A stretch of DNA of 64,000 nt from Acidisoma sp965199065 (lineage in GTDB: Bacteria > Pseudomonadota > Alphaproteobacteria > Acetobacterales > Acetobacteraceae), in assembly GCF_965199065.1 (NCBI RefSeq), contig NZ_CBDAQN010000001.1, positions 744,001 through 808,000 on the forward strand. The letters run 5' to 3'. The notes below the pieces were generated by a model that ran no database searches, had not been told where the DNA came from, and worked only from the letters and a program-made list of their open reading frames with translations. This document shows positions 1-8,181 of the stretch, in pieces. The translations under genes were made by a program, and so were the position numbers. How positions within the stretch are numbered: the stretch's first letter is position 1; each line of letters starts with the position of its first letter.

Positions 1-251
1 ACGACCGTGAGGAGGCTGTAGATCACCATGTAGAAGCCGATGACGCCGGAGCCTGCGGCAAGGCCGGTGAGGGCGAGGAAGATGCCGCCGGGCCACCAGG
101 TGTTGAGGAAGGACATCGCCTGATACGTCCAGCCGAAGGACCGGTCGGCGACGGCATAATCGGTGAACGACTTGTCGGTCACATGGGCCCGTTGCAGCAC
201 CACGATCACGGCAATGCAGAAGAGCAGGATCAGGCCAAAGGTGATGATCAC
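1..251 (-). CDS. Sodium:solute symporter, N-terminal fragment (runs off the window)
   Basis: The gene reads leftward from a GTG at 251 and is cut by the window edge after about 83 codons. An AGGAG ribosome-binding site lies about 7 bases upstream of the GTG. The translation opens with a hydrophobic helix (IITFGLILLFCIAVIVVL), followed by DKSFTDYAVADRSFG and then a Trp/Gly-rich segment NTWWPGGIFLALTG. That order is the N-terminus of the solute:Na+ symporter family: TM1, a loop with the yAvgdRs-like motif, then TM2. The substrate cannot be told. It lies 56 bases downstream of the M20 deacylase on the same strand, so the two may form an operon that imports and deacylates a substrate; this link is inference. 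Confidence 0.8.
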   Translation of the reverse strand, partial: MIITFGLILLFCIAVIVVLQRAHVTDKSFTDYAVADRSFGWTYQAMSFLNTWWPGGIFLALTGLAAGSGVIGFYMVIYSLLTV

Positions 252-307
252 AGGCAGGCACTCCTGAACGGGGTGGCGGTCAGCGGGCTGATCTCAAAGG
301 GCGGATG

Positions 308-1612
308 TCATCGGCTCAGCGGCTCCAGGCCGCACCAGTCGGCAATGGCGAGCGTCAGCGTGCGGGTCACGCGATGCAGGGAGGCGAGGCCGACGCTTTC
401 GTCGATGCCATGGGCAAGGTCGCCATCCGGCCCGTAGCAGGTCACCTGCGTCTTGCCATGCAGCGCGTAGAAGCGCGCATCGGTGAGGGCGGTCGCGGTG
501 TAGTGCGCAACGGGCTCGCCGACGAGTTGCCGATGCACCTCCTGGACGAGGCGCGCGATCGGCTGCTCCGGCGGCATCAGGCAGGCATCCGCCATGAAGC
601 CGCGGAAGGCGACATCGAGCGTGATGCCGCCGAGGCGCGGATCGGCGGCCGCCTCCGTGACGATTGCGCGGATATCCTGCTCGACCTCGCGGCAGGAGCG
701 CCCGAGCATGACGCCGACACGCATGCCGATGCGGGCGCGCGTCGGCACGGAGCTGTTCCATTCGCCGCCTTCGATGGTGCCGAAATTGACGTTGACCGGA
801 TGCGTCTCGTCGGCGAAGGCCGGATGCATCGCCGCCGGCTCGTTCATCCTTGCCTCGTAGCGACGGAAATGCTCGACGACGACGTATGCCGCGTCGATCG
901 CGTTGATGCCGCTACTCATCTGCCGGACGTGCACAGGGCGCCCGGTGACGGTCACCCAGGCCCAGACGACGCCGACTTCCGCAACCCACAGGGCCTCGCG
1001 GCCGGGGCCGGGTTCAGGGATGATGACGCCCTCGGGCATCGGCAGCGCCTGCATGACGGCAAGCGCGCCGTTGCCCGTGCATTCCTCCTCGATCACCGCC
1101 GCCAACTGGAGTTCGGCGGCCGGCTGAACGCCCGCGAGCTTGAGGGCGGCCATCGCCGCCAGGACGGCTGCGTGACCGGCCTTCATGTCTCCCGAACCGC
1201 GGCCATAGAGCCGTCCGTCACGGATCGCGGGTTCAAAGGGAGGCGTGGTCCACAAGTCGGCTGCGCCCTCATGCACGACGTCCAGATGGCCCTGGAGCAG
1301 CAGGCTTTTTCCCCGGACCTCGCGCGGCCGATGCACCGCCGCGACGTTGCTGCGGCCAGCGTAGGAGATGAGCGGCGGCGAGAAGCCCGGATGGTCCCGA
1401 AGCGCCGCCTCATCGATGGCGATGAAGCGCGGCGCGAGCCCGAGCGTCTCGTACATCGCCGCCATTTCCTCGATGCAGGACTGTTCCTGTCCTAGCACGC
1501 TGCGGTGGCGGACGAGGCGAGAGGCAAGCTCGATGGCATGGTCTTTCAGACTGTCTGCCGCCTCAAGAAGCGCATGCGCCAGGCCGGGATCGTCAGTCGC
1601 GTATTCAGCCAA
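308..1612 (-). CDS. M20 family metallo-deacylase (ArgE/DapE-like)
   Basis: A 434-residue cytosolic hydrolase of the dinuclear-metal M20 family, which cleaves N-acyl or peptide-like amide bonds. The family landmarks appear in order: LLLQGHLDVV (metal His and adjacent Asp) near residue 105, GRGSGDMKAG (bridging Asp) near 137, AVIEEECTGNG (catalytic Glu and metal Glu) near 172, and a C-terminal GDLAHGIDESV with the last metal His near 405. The start is a TTG (tattggctgaa), with AAAGG about 9 bases before it; the conserved N-terminal helix requires roughly this start. It resembles the ArgE/DapE group of unspecified substrate. Acetylornithine deacetylase itself is possible but not supported by any neighbouring arginine gene. 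Confidence 0.85.
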   Translation of the reverse strand: MAEYATDDPGLAHALLEAADSLKDHAIELASRLVRHRSVLGQEQSCIEEMAAMYETLGLAPRFIAIDEAALRDHPGFSPPLISYAGRSNVAAVHRPREVRGKSLLLQGHLDVVHEGAADLWTTPPFEPAIRDGRLYGRGSGDMKAGHAAVLAAMAALKLAGVQPAAELQLAAVIEEECTGNGALAVMQALPMPEGVIIPEPGPGREALWVAEVGVVWAWVTVTGRPVHVRQMSSGINAIDAAYVVVEHFRRYEARMNEPAAMHPAFADETHPVNVNFGTIEGGEWNSSVPTRARIGMRVGVMLGRSCREVEQDIRAIVTEAAADPRLGGITLDVAFRGFMADACLMPPEQPIARLVQEVHRQLVGEPVAHYTATALTDARFYALHGKTQVTCYGPDGDLAHGIDESVGLASLHRVTRTLTLAIADWCGLEPLSR

Positions 1613-1861
1613 TAGAGCGAGCCTTTGAAGGAGTGGTTACCGATTGTGCTAAAACGCTATAGGATCCGCGCCGGTAAGCAACTCCATTTTATTGAGCCCG
1701 TTTTTTGGGCACATGACTAAGGAACGCGCCGCTCCATCTGTTTCAACCGCGACAGCCTGAGGCATGACTTGGCGACCGGTGACGCGGCACCATATCCCTG
1801 ACGACCGGCGCGACATTCATGATGCCACGCGTTCGCGATCCGGAGCGAGGAGATACGAGCG
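1613..1861. promoter_or_regulatory. Divergent intergenic region between deacylase and S10 peptidase
   Basis: About 250 bases lie between two divergent genes, and both promoters should be here. It is less GC-rich than the flanking genes around 1640-1720. A small hairpin, GCCC-GTTTTTT-GGGC, lies near 1698-1712. I see no open frame with gene-like features and no convincing -35/-10 pair. A GAGGAG-like ribosome-binding site directly precedes the ATG at 1862. Confidence 0.4.
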
Positions 1862-3496
1862 ATGAGCGCGTCCTCTAATGCCCCCGCCGATCCGTCGAAG
1901 CAGCCGGTTCGAAGCGCCGAGCAAGACCAACCCCTGTCCGATTCCGTGGCTTACGGCAACGGACCGCAGGATTCCGTTGCCAACGCGACGGAAGCCGCGG
2001 CAGTGACCCGGCATCGGATCGAGCTTGGCGGCCGCGAGATTGCCTACACAGCGCGCGCCGGTCATCTCGTCACGGTCGATGCGAGCAGTTCCAAGCCTGA
2101 CGCTACGTTCTTTTACGTGTCCTTCACCGCGGACACGTCCGACGTCATGAACCGCCCGGTGACCTTCTTCTACAATGGCGGCCCGGGCTCTTCGTCCGTC
2201 TATGTTCTGCTGGGATCCTTTGCCCCCATGCGGCTGAAGACGTCCCTCCCCAATTTCACGCCTCCGGCGCCCTATGAGATCGAGACGAACACCGACAGTC
2301 TCATCGACATCAGTGATCTGGTCTTCGTCAATCCCGTCGGCACCGGTTACTCGGCCGCCATCGCGCCGAAGGTCAACAAGGATTTCTGGGGGACCGACCA
2401 GGATGCGGCGTCGCTGAAGCAGTTCATCAAGCGCTACCTGACAGTCTATGACCGATGGAACTCGCCCAAGTTCCTCTATGGCGAATCCTACGGCACGGCG
2501 CGGACATGTGTCCTCGCCTACATGTTGCACGAGGACGGCGTCGACTTGAACGGCCTGACCATCCAGTCGTCGATTCTCGATTACGCGCAGGCGGGGAACC
2601 CGGTCGGACTGATGCCCACCTGGGCCGCCGACGCGTGGTATCACCACAAGACGACGGTGCAGCCAACGCCTCCCACGTTGCCGCCGTTTGCGGAACAGGC
2701 GATGGCGTTCGCCGGGACCCGGTATGCGGCGGCGTTGAAGCAGATGCCGCATCCCGATCCCGCAACGCTACAGCAGTTATCCGCAGACATCGGCATCGAC
2801 ACCGAGACGCTGCTGACCTGGAACCTGAATGTCGCCACCGCCAATCAGCAGGGCACATCGGAGTTCCTCGTCACGCTGCTGAAGGATCAAGGCCTGGCGC
2901 TCGGTTCCTACGACGGACGGGCGACCGGCATCGACACGGGCATCGCGGCGACCATCGATCCCATGTCGGGCAGCAACGATCCGACGATGACCGCGGTCAA
3001 CGGCGCCTACACCGTGATGTGGAACAGTTACCTGAACGACGAGCTGAAATATACCTCGGTGTCCTCCTTCACCGATCTCAATGACCAGGCCTTTGCGAAC
3101 TGGGATTTCCATCACACGGACCCGACGGATGCACAGAAGGGGATCGACGCCCAGGGCAACGTGATCCTCTACACGGCCGGCGACCTTGCCGCGACGATGA
3201 GCCTCAACGTCGATCTCAAGGTTCTCTCGGCCAACGGCTACTACGACTCTGTCACCCCTTTCTATCAGACGACGCGCGACCTCCAGGCAATGCCTCTGGA
3301 TAATGCCGCGGTTCGGCAAAACCTCACGATCCGGTATTACCCGTCCGGGCATATGATCTACCTGGACGGCGGGTCCCGGACGGCCATCAAGGCGGACCTC
3401 GTGACGCTCTACAGAAGCGCTACATCCGACGCCCACGCGATGAGCCGCATCCGCATGCTCCAGCAGTCGACGCTGCAGGCCAAACCACAGGTCTAA
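1862..3496 (+). CDS. Serine carboxypeptidase-like protein, peptidase family S10
   Basis: A 544-residue alpha/beta-hydrolase peptidase. Three catalytic blocks of family S10 are visible: the oxyanion segment FFYNGGPGSSSVYV near residue 100, the nucleophile in YGESYGTAR (Ser209; most members read GESYGG), then Asp462 in NGYYDSVTPF and His497 in YPSGHMIYLDGG. Family S10 enzymes remove C-terminal residues from peptides, usually with an acidic optimum. The N-terminus (MSASSNAPADPSKQ) is polar, with no Sec or Tat signal and no membrane segment, so as written the protein would be cytosolic. The GGAG-preceded ATG supports this start. The S53 peptidase follows 58 bases downstream on the same strand, so the two are probably co-transcribed. 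Confidence 0.88.
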   Translation: MSASSNAPADPSKQPVRSAEQDQPLSDSVAYGNGPQDSVANATEAAAVTRHRIELGGREIAYTARAGHLVTVDASSSKPDATFFYVSFTADTSDVMNRPVTFFYNGGPGSSSVYVLLGSFAPMRLKTSLPNFTPPAPYEIETNTDSLIDISDLVFVNPVGTGYSAAIAPKVNKDFWGTDQDAASLKQFIKRYLTVYDRWNSPKFLYGESYGTARTCVLAYMLHEDGVDLNGLTIQSSILDYAQAGNPVGLMPTWAADAWYHHKTTVQPTPPTLPPFAEQAMAFAGTRYAAALKQMPHPDPATLQQLSADIGIDTETLLTWNLNVATANQQGTSEFLVTLLKDQGLALGSYDGRATGIDTGIAATIDPMSGSNDPTMTAVNGAYTVMWNSYLNDELKYTSVSSFTDLNDQAFANWDFHHTDPTDAQKGIDAQGNVILYTAGDLAATMSLNVDLKVLSANGYYDSVTPFYQTTRDLQAMPLDNAAVRQNLTIRYYPSGHMIYLDGGSRTAIKADLVTLYRSATSDAHAMSRIRMLQQSTLQAKPQV

Positions 3497-3554
3497 ATCC
3501 CCATACGACGTTGCTCGAACAACGCAACGGAACGGATGGCTCGAAGGGAATTCC

Positions 3555-5087
3555 ATGATCCGACATCATCTGCAGGCCTTGGCGCCGAGCTTCGCGATGG
3601 AGCCGTCAGCCGAACGCGTGAGCGACATCACGGGCGCGGAGCCAATCAGGTTGACGATCGTTCTGAAGCCGCATCGCCATCTCGATCCGTTTGGAGCTCG
3701 TCTCAGCCGCGCGGAATTCGGCCGCCGCCATGGCACGCTGCAATCCGTCATCGACCGCGTGGCGCAATATGCGGGCGGCCACGGTCTGACCGTGACCCAT
3801 GCGAGCGCATCCGAACATTGCGTTCGTCTCTCCGGAACCTACGCGCAGGCCCAAAGCGCCTTCGAGCCGGAGCAGATCGGCCGCTATCGCTGGGGGGTCC
3901 ACGACCACATCTGCCGCTCCGGACATCTTCACGTGCCGCCCGATCTCGCGGAACATGTCGTGGCGGTCATGGGATTTGACCAGCGGCCGATTGCGCGGCC
4001 GCATTTCCGCATCCGCCCGCTGTCGACGCAGGCAGTCGTGTCCTATGACCCGACGCAGGTGGCGCAGAAATATGGCTTTCCGACCGATGTCACCGGCGCG
4101 AACGAGACGATTGCACTGATCGAGTTGGGCGGCGGCTACGACGCTTCGCAGATGTCCAGCTATTTCGCCGAGCACAACGTGCATCGGACCGGCACGCTCG
4201 AGGCCATCCAGATCGATGATGCGGTCACCGCGCCATCAGGCCAGCCGAACGGTCCCGATGGCGAGGTCCAGCTTGACATCGAAGTGGCGGGTGCCGTGGC
4301 GTCCGCTGCCAACATCGCTGTCTACATAGGCGGAAACACCAGCCGAGCCTTTTTGGACACTGTATCCGCGGCCGTGCACGATACGCAGCGCTCTCCGGGT
4401 ATTCTGTCCATCAGCTGGGGCGGACCCGAGACCGGCTGGGCCGCGCAGGACCTCGATGCGATGGACCAGCTTTTCCAGACGGCGGCGTCGCTCGGCATCA
4501 CGGTCTGCGCGGCGTCGGGGGATAGCGGCGCGACGGACGGCAGCCCGGATGGCAGCTTGACCGTCGATTTTCCTGCCTCAAGCCCGCATGTGCTCGGTTG
4601 CGGCGGCACCCGCCTGCCGCCTGAGGGTAGCGAGACCGCCTGGAACGACGGCGCGCAGGGTGGCGCCAGCGGCGGCGGCTATAGCAGCCATTTCCCGCGC
4701 CCGGACTGGCAGACCATCGGCTCGCAGACAGGCAGCGGCCAGACCGGTCGTGGCGTTCCGGACGTGGCGGGCGATGCCGATCCCGCGACCGGCTACACCG
4801 TCGCGATCGACGGCCAAACGACAACGGTTGGCGGCACAAGTGCGGTGGCTCCTCTCTGGGCCGCGCTCATTGCCTTGGCCAATCAATCGCTTCGGGCGAA
4901 GGTCGGGTTCGTCAATGCCGCTCTCTACGCGGCGCCCACGGCGTTCAACGACGTGACCAGCGGCAACAACAACGGCTACAGCGCCGGTCCTGGCTGGGAC
5001 CCGGTGACCGGCCTCGGCACGCCGAAAGGCGAGGCAGTGCTGACGGCACTGAAGAGCCTCGCGGCGAGCGCCAGCGCCACATCCTGA
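3555..5087 (+). CDS. Sedolisin/kumamolisin-type serine-carboxyl peptidase, family S53
   Basis: A 510-residue pro-enzyme. Residues about 30-150 form the activation peptide (Pro-kumamolisin, with the GxYxxAxxAF-like stretch GTYAQAQSAF). The catalytic part holds Glu237 and Asp241 in DGEVQLDIEVAG, the oxyanion Asp323 in AASGDSGATDG, and the nucleophile Ser429 in GGTSAVAPLWAAL. A C-terminal calcium site follows, formed by FNDVTSGNNN and GPGWDPVTGLGTP. All the residues known to matter in sedolisins are therefore present. These enzymes are acid endopeptidases, normally secreted, yet no signal peptide is evident at MIRHHLQALAPSF. AAGGGA sits 6 bases before the ATG. It pairs with the S10 carboxypeptidase upstream: an endo- and an exo-peptidase could act on the same acidic protein substrates. 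Confidence 0.92.
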   Translation: MIRHHLQALAPSFAMEPSAERVSDITGAEPIRLTIVLKPHRHLDPFGARLSRAEFGRRHGTLQSVIDRVAQYAGGHGLTVTHASASEHCVRLSGTYAQAQSAFEPEQIGRYRWGVHDHICRSGHLHVPPDLAEHVVAVMGFDQRPIARPHFRIRPLSTQAVVSYDPTQVAQKYGFPTDVTGANETIALIELGGGYDASQMSSYFAEHNVHRTGTLEAIQIDDAVTAPSGQPNGPDGEVQLDIEVAGAVASAANIAVYIGGNTSRAFLDTVSAAVHDTQRSPGILSISWGGPETGWAAQDLDAMDQLFQTAASLGITVCAASGDSGATDGSPDGSLTVDFPASSPHVLGCGGTRLPPEGSETAWNDGAQGGASGGGYSSHFPRPDWQTIGSQTGSGQTGRGVPDVAGDADPATGYTVAIDGQTTTVGGTSAVAPLWAALIALANQSLRAKVGFVNAALYAAPTAFNDVTSGNNNGYSAGPGWDPVTGLGTPKGEAVLTALKSLAASASATS

Positions 5088-5101
5088 GGCGCGTCCGCGC
5101 C
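5088..5101. terminator. GC hairpin between convergent genes
   Basis: GGCGCG-TC-CGCGCC is a perfect 6-bp stem starting at the base after the S53 stop codon and lying between two convergent genes. There is no T-run after it, so it would act as a weak or factor-dependent terminator at most. Confidence 0.4.
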
Positions 5102-5108
5102 GTTCGGT

Positions 5109-5936
5109 TCATGGCTCCATCAAACGCCGATGCTCAGCTTCGGTGAGGTCGTCGGCAGGATACATGCATTCGACGCGGATTTCCTGCGCCGTGATTGTTT
5201 GCGGCGTGCCGACTGTGGTGATCATCGAGAAGTAGTTGAGTGCCCGGCCGTTCCTGACGAAGCCGATGGGCGTCATCGGCAGGAGGGGGGTTGCGAACGG
5301 CATGGTTGGGCCTTTTTCTCCCCTGCCGTCGGGATAGCTGAGCAGCGCGTTGATGAGTTCCATCGTCTTTTCGTCGACGACCGACCCGACAGCCTCGCGA
5401 TAGACTCGCGCCAGAAGGCTCTCCGAGACAGCCCTCCAGTCGGAGATAAAGGGCCGCATCCCGTCGGGATCGAACATCAGGTGCAGGAGATTTCGTGGGC
5501 TTGCCCGCGACGCCATGTCGATAAACTTGCCGAAGAACACCGGCGCCGCTTCATTCGTCATGATGACGTTCCAGTAGCGATCCATGACCACAGCGGGGAA
5601 CGGTTCATGCTGGCGCAAGAGACGCGTCAGCACCTTCACGATGCTGGCCATTTCCGGCGCATCCAGGGGAACCTCCCCGTGGACCGGCGCGTATCCAGCG
5701 GCGATCAGCAAGGTGTTGCGTTCTCGCAGAGGAACGTTGAGCCCGTCTGCGATGTCCATCAGTTTCTCCCGGCTGGGGGTGCTGCGCCCACTTTCGATGA
5801 AACTGATGTGCCTTTGAGAGACGCCGGTTTCGAGAGCGAGATCGAGTTGGCTTTTGCCGCGTGTCTCGCGCCATTGGCGCAGAAGCTTCCCGAGCCCGCT
5901 TTCCGGTCGCGCAGGATGGCGTTTGTCCAATGGCAT
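5109..5936 (-). CDS. XRE-family transcriptional regulator with MmyB-like ligand domain
   Basis: A 275-residue DNA-binding regulator. Residues about 15-70 form a Cro/CI-type helix-turn-helix (LLRQWRETRGKSQLDLALET, then GVSQRHISFIESGRSTPS), followed by LNVPLRERNTLLIAAGYAP, the usual linker of this group. The C-terminal 180 residues match the MmyB-like (MLTR) ligand-binding domain, with PFPAVVMDRYWNVIMTNEAA as its signature. Such regulators usually repress a divergent oxidoreductase gene and respond to a small ligand. The divergent AhpD-like gene starts 175 bases away, and a perfect palindrome lies between them, so autoregulation plus control of that gene is likely (inference). GAGGA precedes the ATG. 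Confidence 0.9.
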   Translation of the reverse strand: MPLDKRHPARPESGLGKLLRQWRETRGKSQLDLALETGVSQRHISFIESGRSTPSREKLMDIADGLNVPLRERNTLLIAAGYAPVHGEVPLDAPEMASIVKVLTRLLRQHEPFPAVVMDRYWNVIMTNEAAPVFFGKFIDMASRASPRNLLHLMFDPDGMRPFISDWRAVSESLLARVYREAVGSVVDEKTMELINALLSYPDGRGEKGPTMPFATPLLPMTPIGFVRNGRALNYFSMITTVGTPQTITAQEIRVECMYPADDLTEAEHRRLMEP

Positions 5937-5995
5937 CGTGCAGTTCCTCGGAATGATCTTGGGACCATCCTTTACTCCAGTCGCGCGCCAAGCCG

Positions 5996-6012
5996 ATTAC
6001 CTTGGAGGTAAT
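5996..6012. promoter_or_regulatory. Candidate operator palindrome ATTACCT-TGG-AGGTAAT
   Basis: A perfect 7-bp inverted repeat with a 3-base centre sits in the 175-base space between the XRE regulator and the AhpD-like gene, about 60 bases upstream of the regulator start. Dimeric XRE proteins bind such near-20-bp palindromes, and a position between divergent genes is typical for autoregulation. The match to the regulator is inferred from location only. Confidence 0.6.
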
Positions 6013-6111
6013 TGAGGCTATTCCCGCGACTGCCTAAAGCGGTGATCGAACGAGGAAGCACCGGGCAACCGCCCTCGTCCCATTCGGCCACCTCTGCAGA
6101 AAGGCAGTGAC

Positions 6112-6660
6112 ATGACAACGTTTCCCGTTAACACGATCGACACCGCGCCGGACCGCTCGAAAGCCCCGCTGAAGCAGTTGCAGGCGAGCTTCGGCATGAT
6201 CCCGAACATCCTGGGATCCATGTCGACATCTCCGGTTCTCATCAACAGCCTCGTTGGTCTGTTCCAGAATGTGCATGGCGGCAGTTTCTCCGAGGCCCAG
6301 ATCCAGACGCTGCTTCTCACCAATGCCGTGACGAACGAGTGTTCCTGGGCCGTCGCATTTCACACAGCTTTGGGGCTGCAGGCGGGGCTCGATCCGGCGG
6401 ATGTGCAAGCCATCCGCGAGCGGCGCCTGCCGAAGGACGAGAAGCTGGCCGCCCTGTCGGCGCTTGCGAGGTCGCTGATACAGAAGCGCGGCCACCTCCA
6501 CGACGCGGATATCGACGCCTTCATCAACGCCGGGTTCGATCAGGAGCTTGCCCTTGAGGTGATTGCCGTGGTCGCGGCGTCCACGATCACAAACTACACG
6601 GGCAGCATGACGAAAACGCCGCTGGAGGAGACGTTTCGGAACCACGCCTGGAAGCCGTAG
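6112..6660 (+). CDS. AhpD/carboxymuconolactone decarboxylase-like protein lacking one Cys
   Basis: A 182-residue small helical protein of the AhpD/CMD superfamily. The core motif reads LLLTNAVTNECSWAVAFHTA (residues 67-86). The family pattern is N-x-C-x-Y-C-x-x-x-H, so Cys77 and His84 are kept but the second cysteine is Ala80. AhpD-type peroxidase activity uses both cysteines, so a normal thiol relay looks impossible; the closer comparison may be to decarboxylase-like or single-Cys members. It is divergent from the XRE regulator across the palindrome and upstream of the NtaA-type monooxygenase on the same strand (129-base gap). A role in handling an oxidised product of that enzyme is conceivable but unproven. 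Confidence 0.8.
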   Translation: MTTFPVNTIDTAPDRSKAPLKQLQASFGMIPNILGSMSTSPVLINSLVGLFQNVHGGSFSEAQIQTLLLTNAVTNECSWAVAFHTALGLQAGLDPADVQAIRERRLPKDEKLAALSALARSLIQKRGHLHDADIDAFINAGFDQELALEVIAVVAASTITNYTGSMTKTPLEETFRNHAWKP

Positions 6661-6670
6661 AGGCAGAACA

Positions 6671-6692
6671 GGCCTCACGGTCGCGCGAGGCC
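6671..6692 (+). terminator. Hairpin after the AhpD-like gene
   Basis: GGCCTC at 6671-6676 pairs with GAGGCC at 6687-6692 around a 10-base loop, starting 11 bases after the stop codon. No T-run follows. It may attenuate read-through into the monooxygenase gene. Confidence 0.35.
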
Positions 6693-6789
6693 CGGCGTCG
6701 CCTTCGCAACTGCAGCACAGACCCGGCCCGCCGCTGCTTGTTCGTCTCCGCGCGGCGCGCCAAACTGACCTCAACAGCGGAGAGCACCC

Positions 6790-8133
6790 ATGACGAAGCA
6801 GCTTCATCTTGGCGCCTTCATGCGCCCCGTCGGCATCCACACGGCCTGGTGGCGCTATCCGGGCGCCTTCCCAGACGCCAACTTCAACCTCAAGCACATC
6901 ACCCGTTTCATCCAGACACTGGAGCGCGGCCGCTTCGACGCCTTCTTCATGGCCGACCACCTCGCCGTGCTCAACATGTCGATGGCGGCCCTCCGCCGGA
7001 GCGCGACGGTCACCTCGTTCGAGCCGCTGACCCTGCTCTCGGCGCTCGCCATGGTCACGGAGCGGATCGGCCTCGTCGCCACCGCCTCCACCACCTTCGA
7101 CGAGCCGTATCATATTGCCCGCCGATTTGCGTCGCTCGACCATATCAGCGGCGGGCGGGCGGGCTGGAACATCGTCACCACGTCGAACCCCGATTCCGCG
7201 CTCAACTTCGGCCTGACCGAGATGGTGGACCACGACGAACGCTACCGCCGGGCGCGGGAGTTCTTCTCGGTCGTCACCGGCCTCTGGGACAGCTGGGCGG
7301 ACGATGCCTGGCTACGCGACCAGGAATCGGGGATCTTCTTCGATCCCGCGAAGCTGCACGTGCTGGATCACAAGGGCGAGCACCTCTCCGTGCGCGGCCC
7401 GCTCAACATCGCCCGGCCCGTTCAGGGTTGGCCGGTCATCGTCCAGGCCGGCGCCTCCGAGGCCGGTCGCCAGCTCGCCGCCGAAACCGCCGAAGTGATC
7501 TTCGGCAGCAGCCGCACCATGGAGGACGCGCAGCGCTTCTATGCGGATGTGAAGGGGCGGTTGAAGGCAATCGGCCGCTCGCCCGACAGCCTCAAAATCC
7601 TGCCCGGCGTGCTCGTGGTGGTCGGGCGCACGCAGGCGGAGGCGCGGGATAGGATCGCGCTGCTCGACAGCCTCGTCCATCCCGACAGCGGCGTGCCCAA
7701 CCTCTCCATGCGTCTCGGCGTCGATGCCTCGGCTTTCGATCTGGACGGCCCGCTGCCCGAGATCCCCCAAAGCAACGCAAGCCAGAGCGGGCGCGACGCC
7801 CTGGTGGCGCTGGCGCGGCGGGACAATCTCACGGTGCGGCAGCTTGCCCAGATCTGCGGCGGCTACGGCGGGCTCCAGTTCGTCGGCACGCCGGGTGAGA
7901 TCGCGGACAAGATGCAGGCCTGGCTGGAAGGTGATGCCTGTGACGGCTTCAACGTCATGTTCCACACCGTGCCTGAGGGGCTCGATGATTTTGTCGATCT
8001 TGTCGTGCCGGAGTTGCAGCGGCGCGGCATCTTCCGCCGCGAGTATGAGGGAACGACGTTGCGCGACCACCTTGGTCTGGCGCGGCCGCCAAACCGTTTC
8101 TTCCAGGAGCAGGCGCGGGACGCGGCGGAGTAG
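6790..8133 (+). CDS. LLM-class FMN-dependent monooxygenase, NtaA/SnaA/DszA family
   Basis: A 447-residue flavin monooxygenase of the bacterial luciferase fold (TIM barrel). The N-terminus (MTKQLHLGAFMRPVG, then HTAWWRYPGA) and FFMADHLAVLNM are characteristic of the NtaA/SnaA/DszA group, which oxidises aminopolycarboxylates, thiophenes or sulfoxides with reduced FMN from a separate reductase. Further family landmarks are TLLSALAMVTERIGLVATAS, RFASLDHISGGRAGWNIVTT and PVIVQAGASEAGRQLAA. Length is normal for the group. The true substrate is unknown, and no flavin reductase gene is in the window. GGAG precedes the ATG by 7 bases. A copy of the dispersed palindromic repeat follows the stop. Confidence 0.88.
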   Translation: MTKQLHLGAFMRPVGIHTAWWRYPGAFPDANFNLKHITRFIQTLERGRFDAFFMADHLAVLNMSMAALRRSATVTSFEPLTLLSALAMVTERIGLVATASTTFDEPYHIARRFASLDHISGGRAGWNIVTTSNPDSALNFGLTEMVDHDERYRRAREFFSVVTGLWDSWADDAWLRDQESGIFFDPAKLHVLDHKGEHLSVRGPLNIARPVQGWPVIVQAGASEAGRQLAAETAEVIFGSSRTMEDAQRFYADVKGRLKAIGRSPDSLKILPGVLVVVGRTQAEARDRIALLDSLVHPDSGVPNLSMRLGVDASAFDLDGPLPEIPQSNASQSGRDALVALARRDNLTVRQLAQICGGYGGLQFVGTPGEIADKMQAWLEGDACDGFNVMFHTVPEGLDDFVDLVVPELQRRGIFRREYEGTTLRDHLGLARPPNRFFQEQARDAAE

Positions 8134-8140
8134 GGAGAAC

Positions 8141-8172
8141 GCGGTTCTTTTTGAGAAAAAGAACCAAAAACT
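8141..8172 (+). repeat. Dispersed palindromic repeat, copy 1
   Basis: GCGGTTCTTTTT, loop GAG, AAAAAGAACC, then AAAAACT: a perfect 10-bp stem between the convergent monooxygenase and aldo/keto reductase genes. The same unit recurs after enolase (59894) and, inverted with a small deletion, between nrdR and ribE (40291). The right end here continues as CCAAAA-AC-TTTTGG, a second small palindrome. Bases after the stem are A on the plus strand, so it is not a textbook intrinsic terminator in that direction. It could still help terminate the two converging genes. Confidence 0.75.
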
Positions 8173-8181
8173 TTTGGCCGT

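Noticed and set aside
308..1612. Firm assignment as acetylornithine deacetylase (argE) or dapE
   Set aside because: The M20 motifs are shared by many substrates, and no arginine or lysine pathway gene is adjacent, so only the family is claimed.
1817..3556. Long antisense frames over the S10 peptidase
   Set aside because: The forward frame has a complete S10 catalytic set. The antisense translations have no family features and an atypical Arg/His-rich composition.
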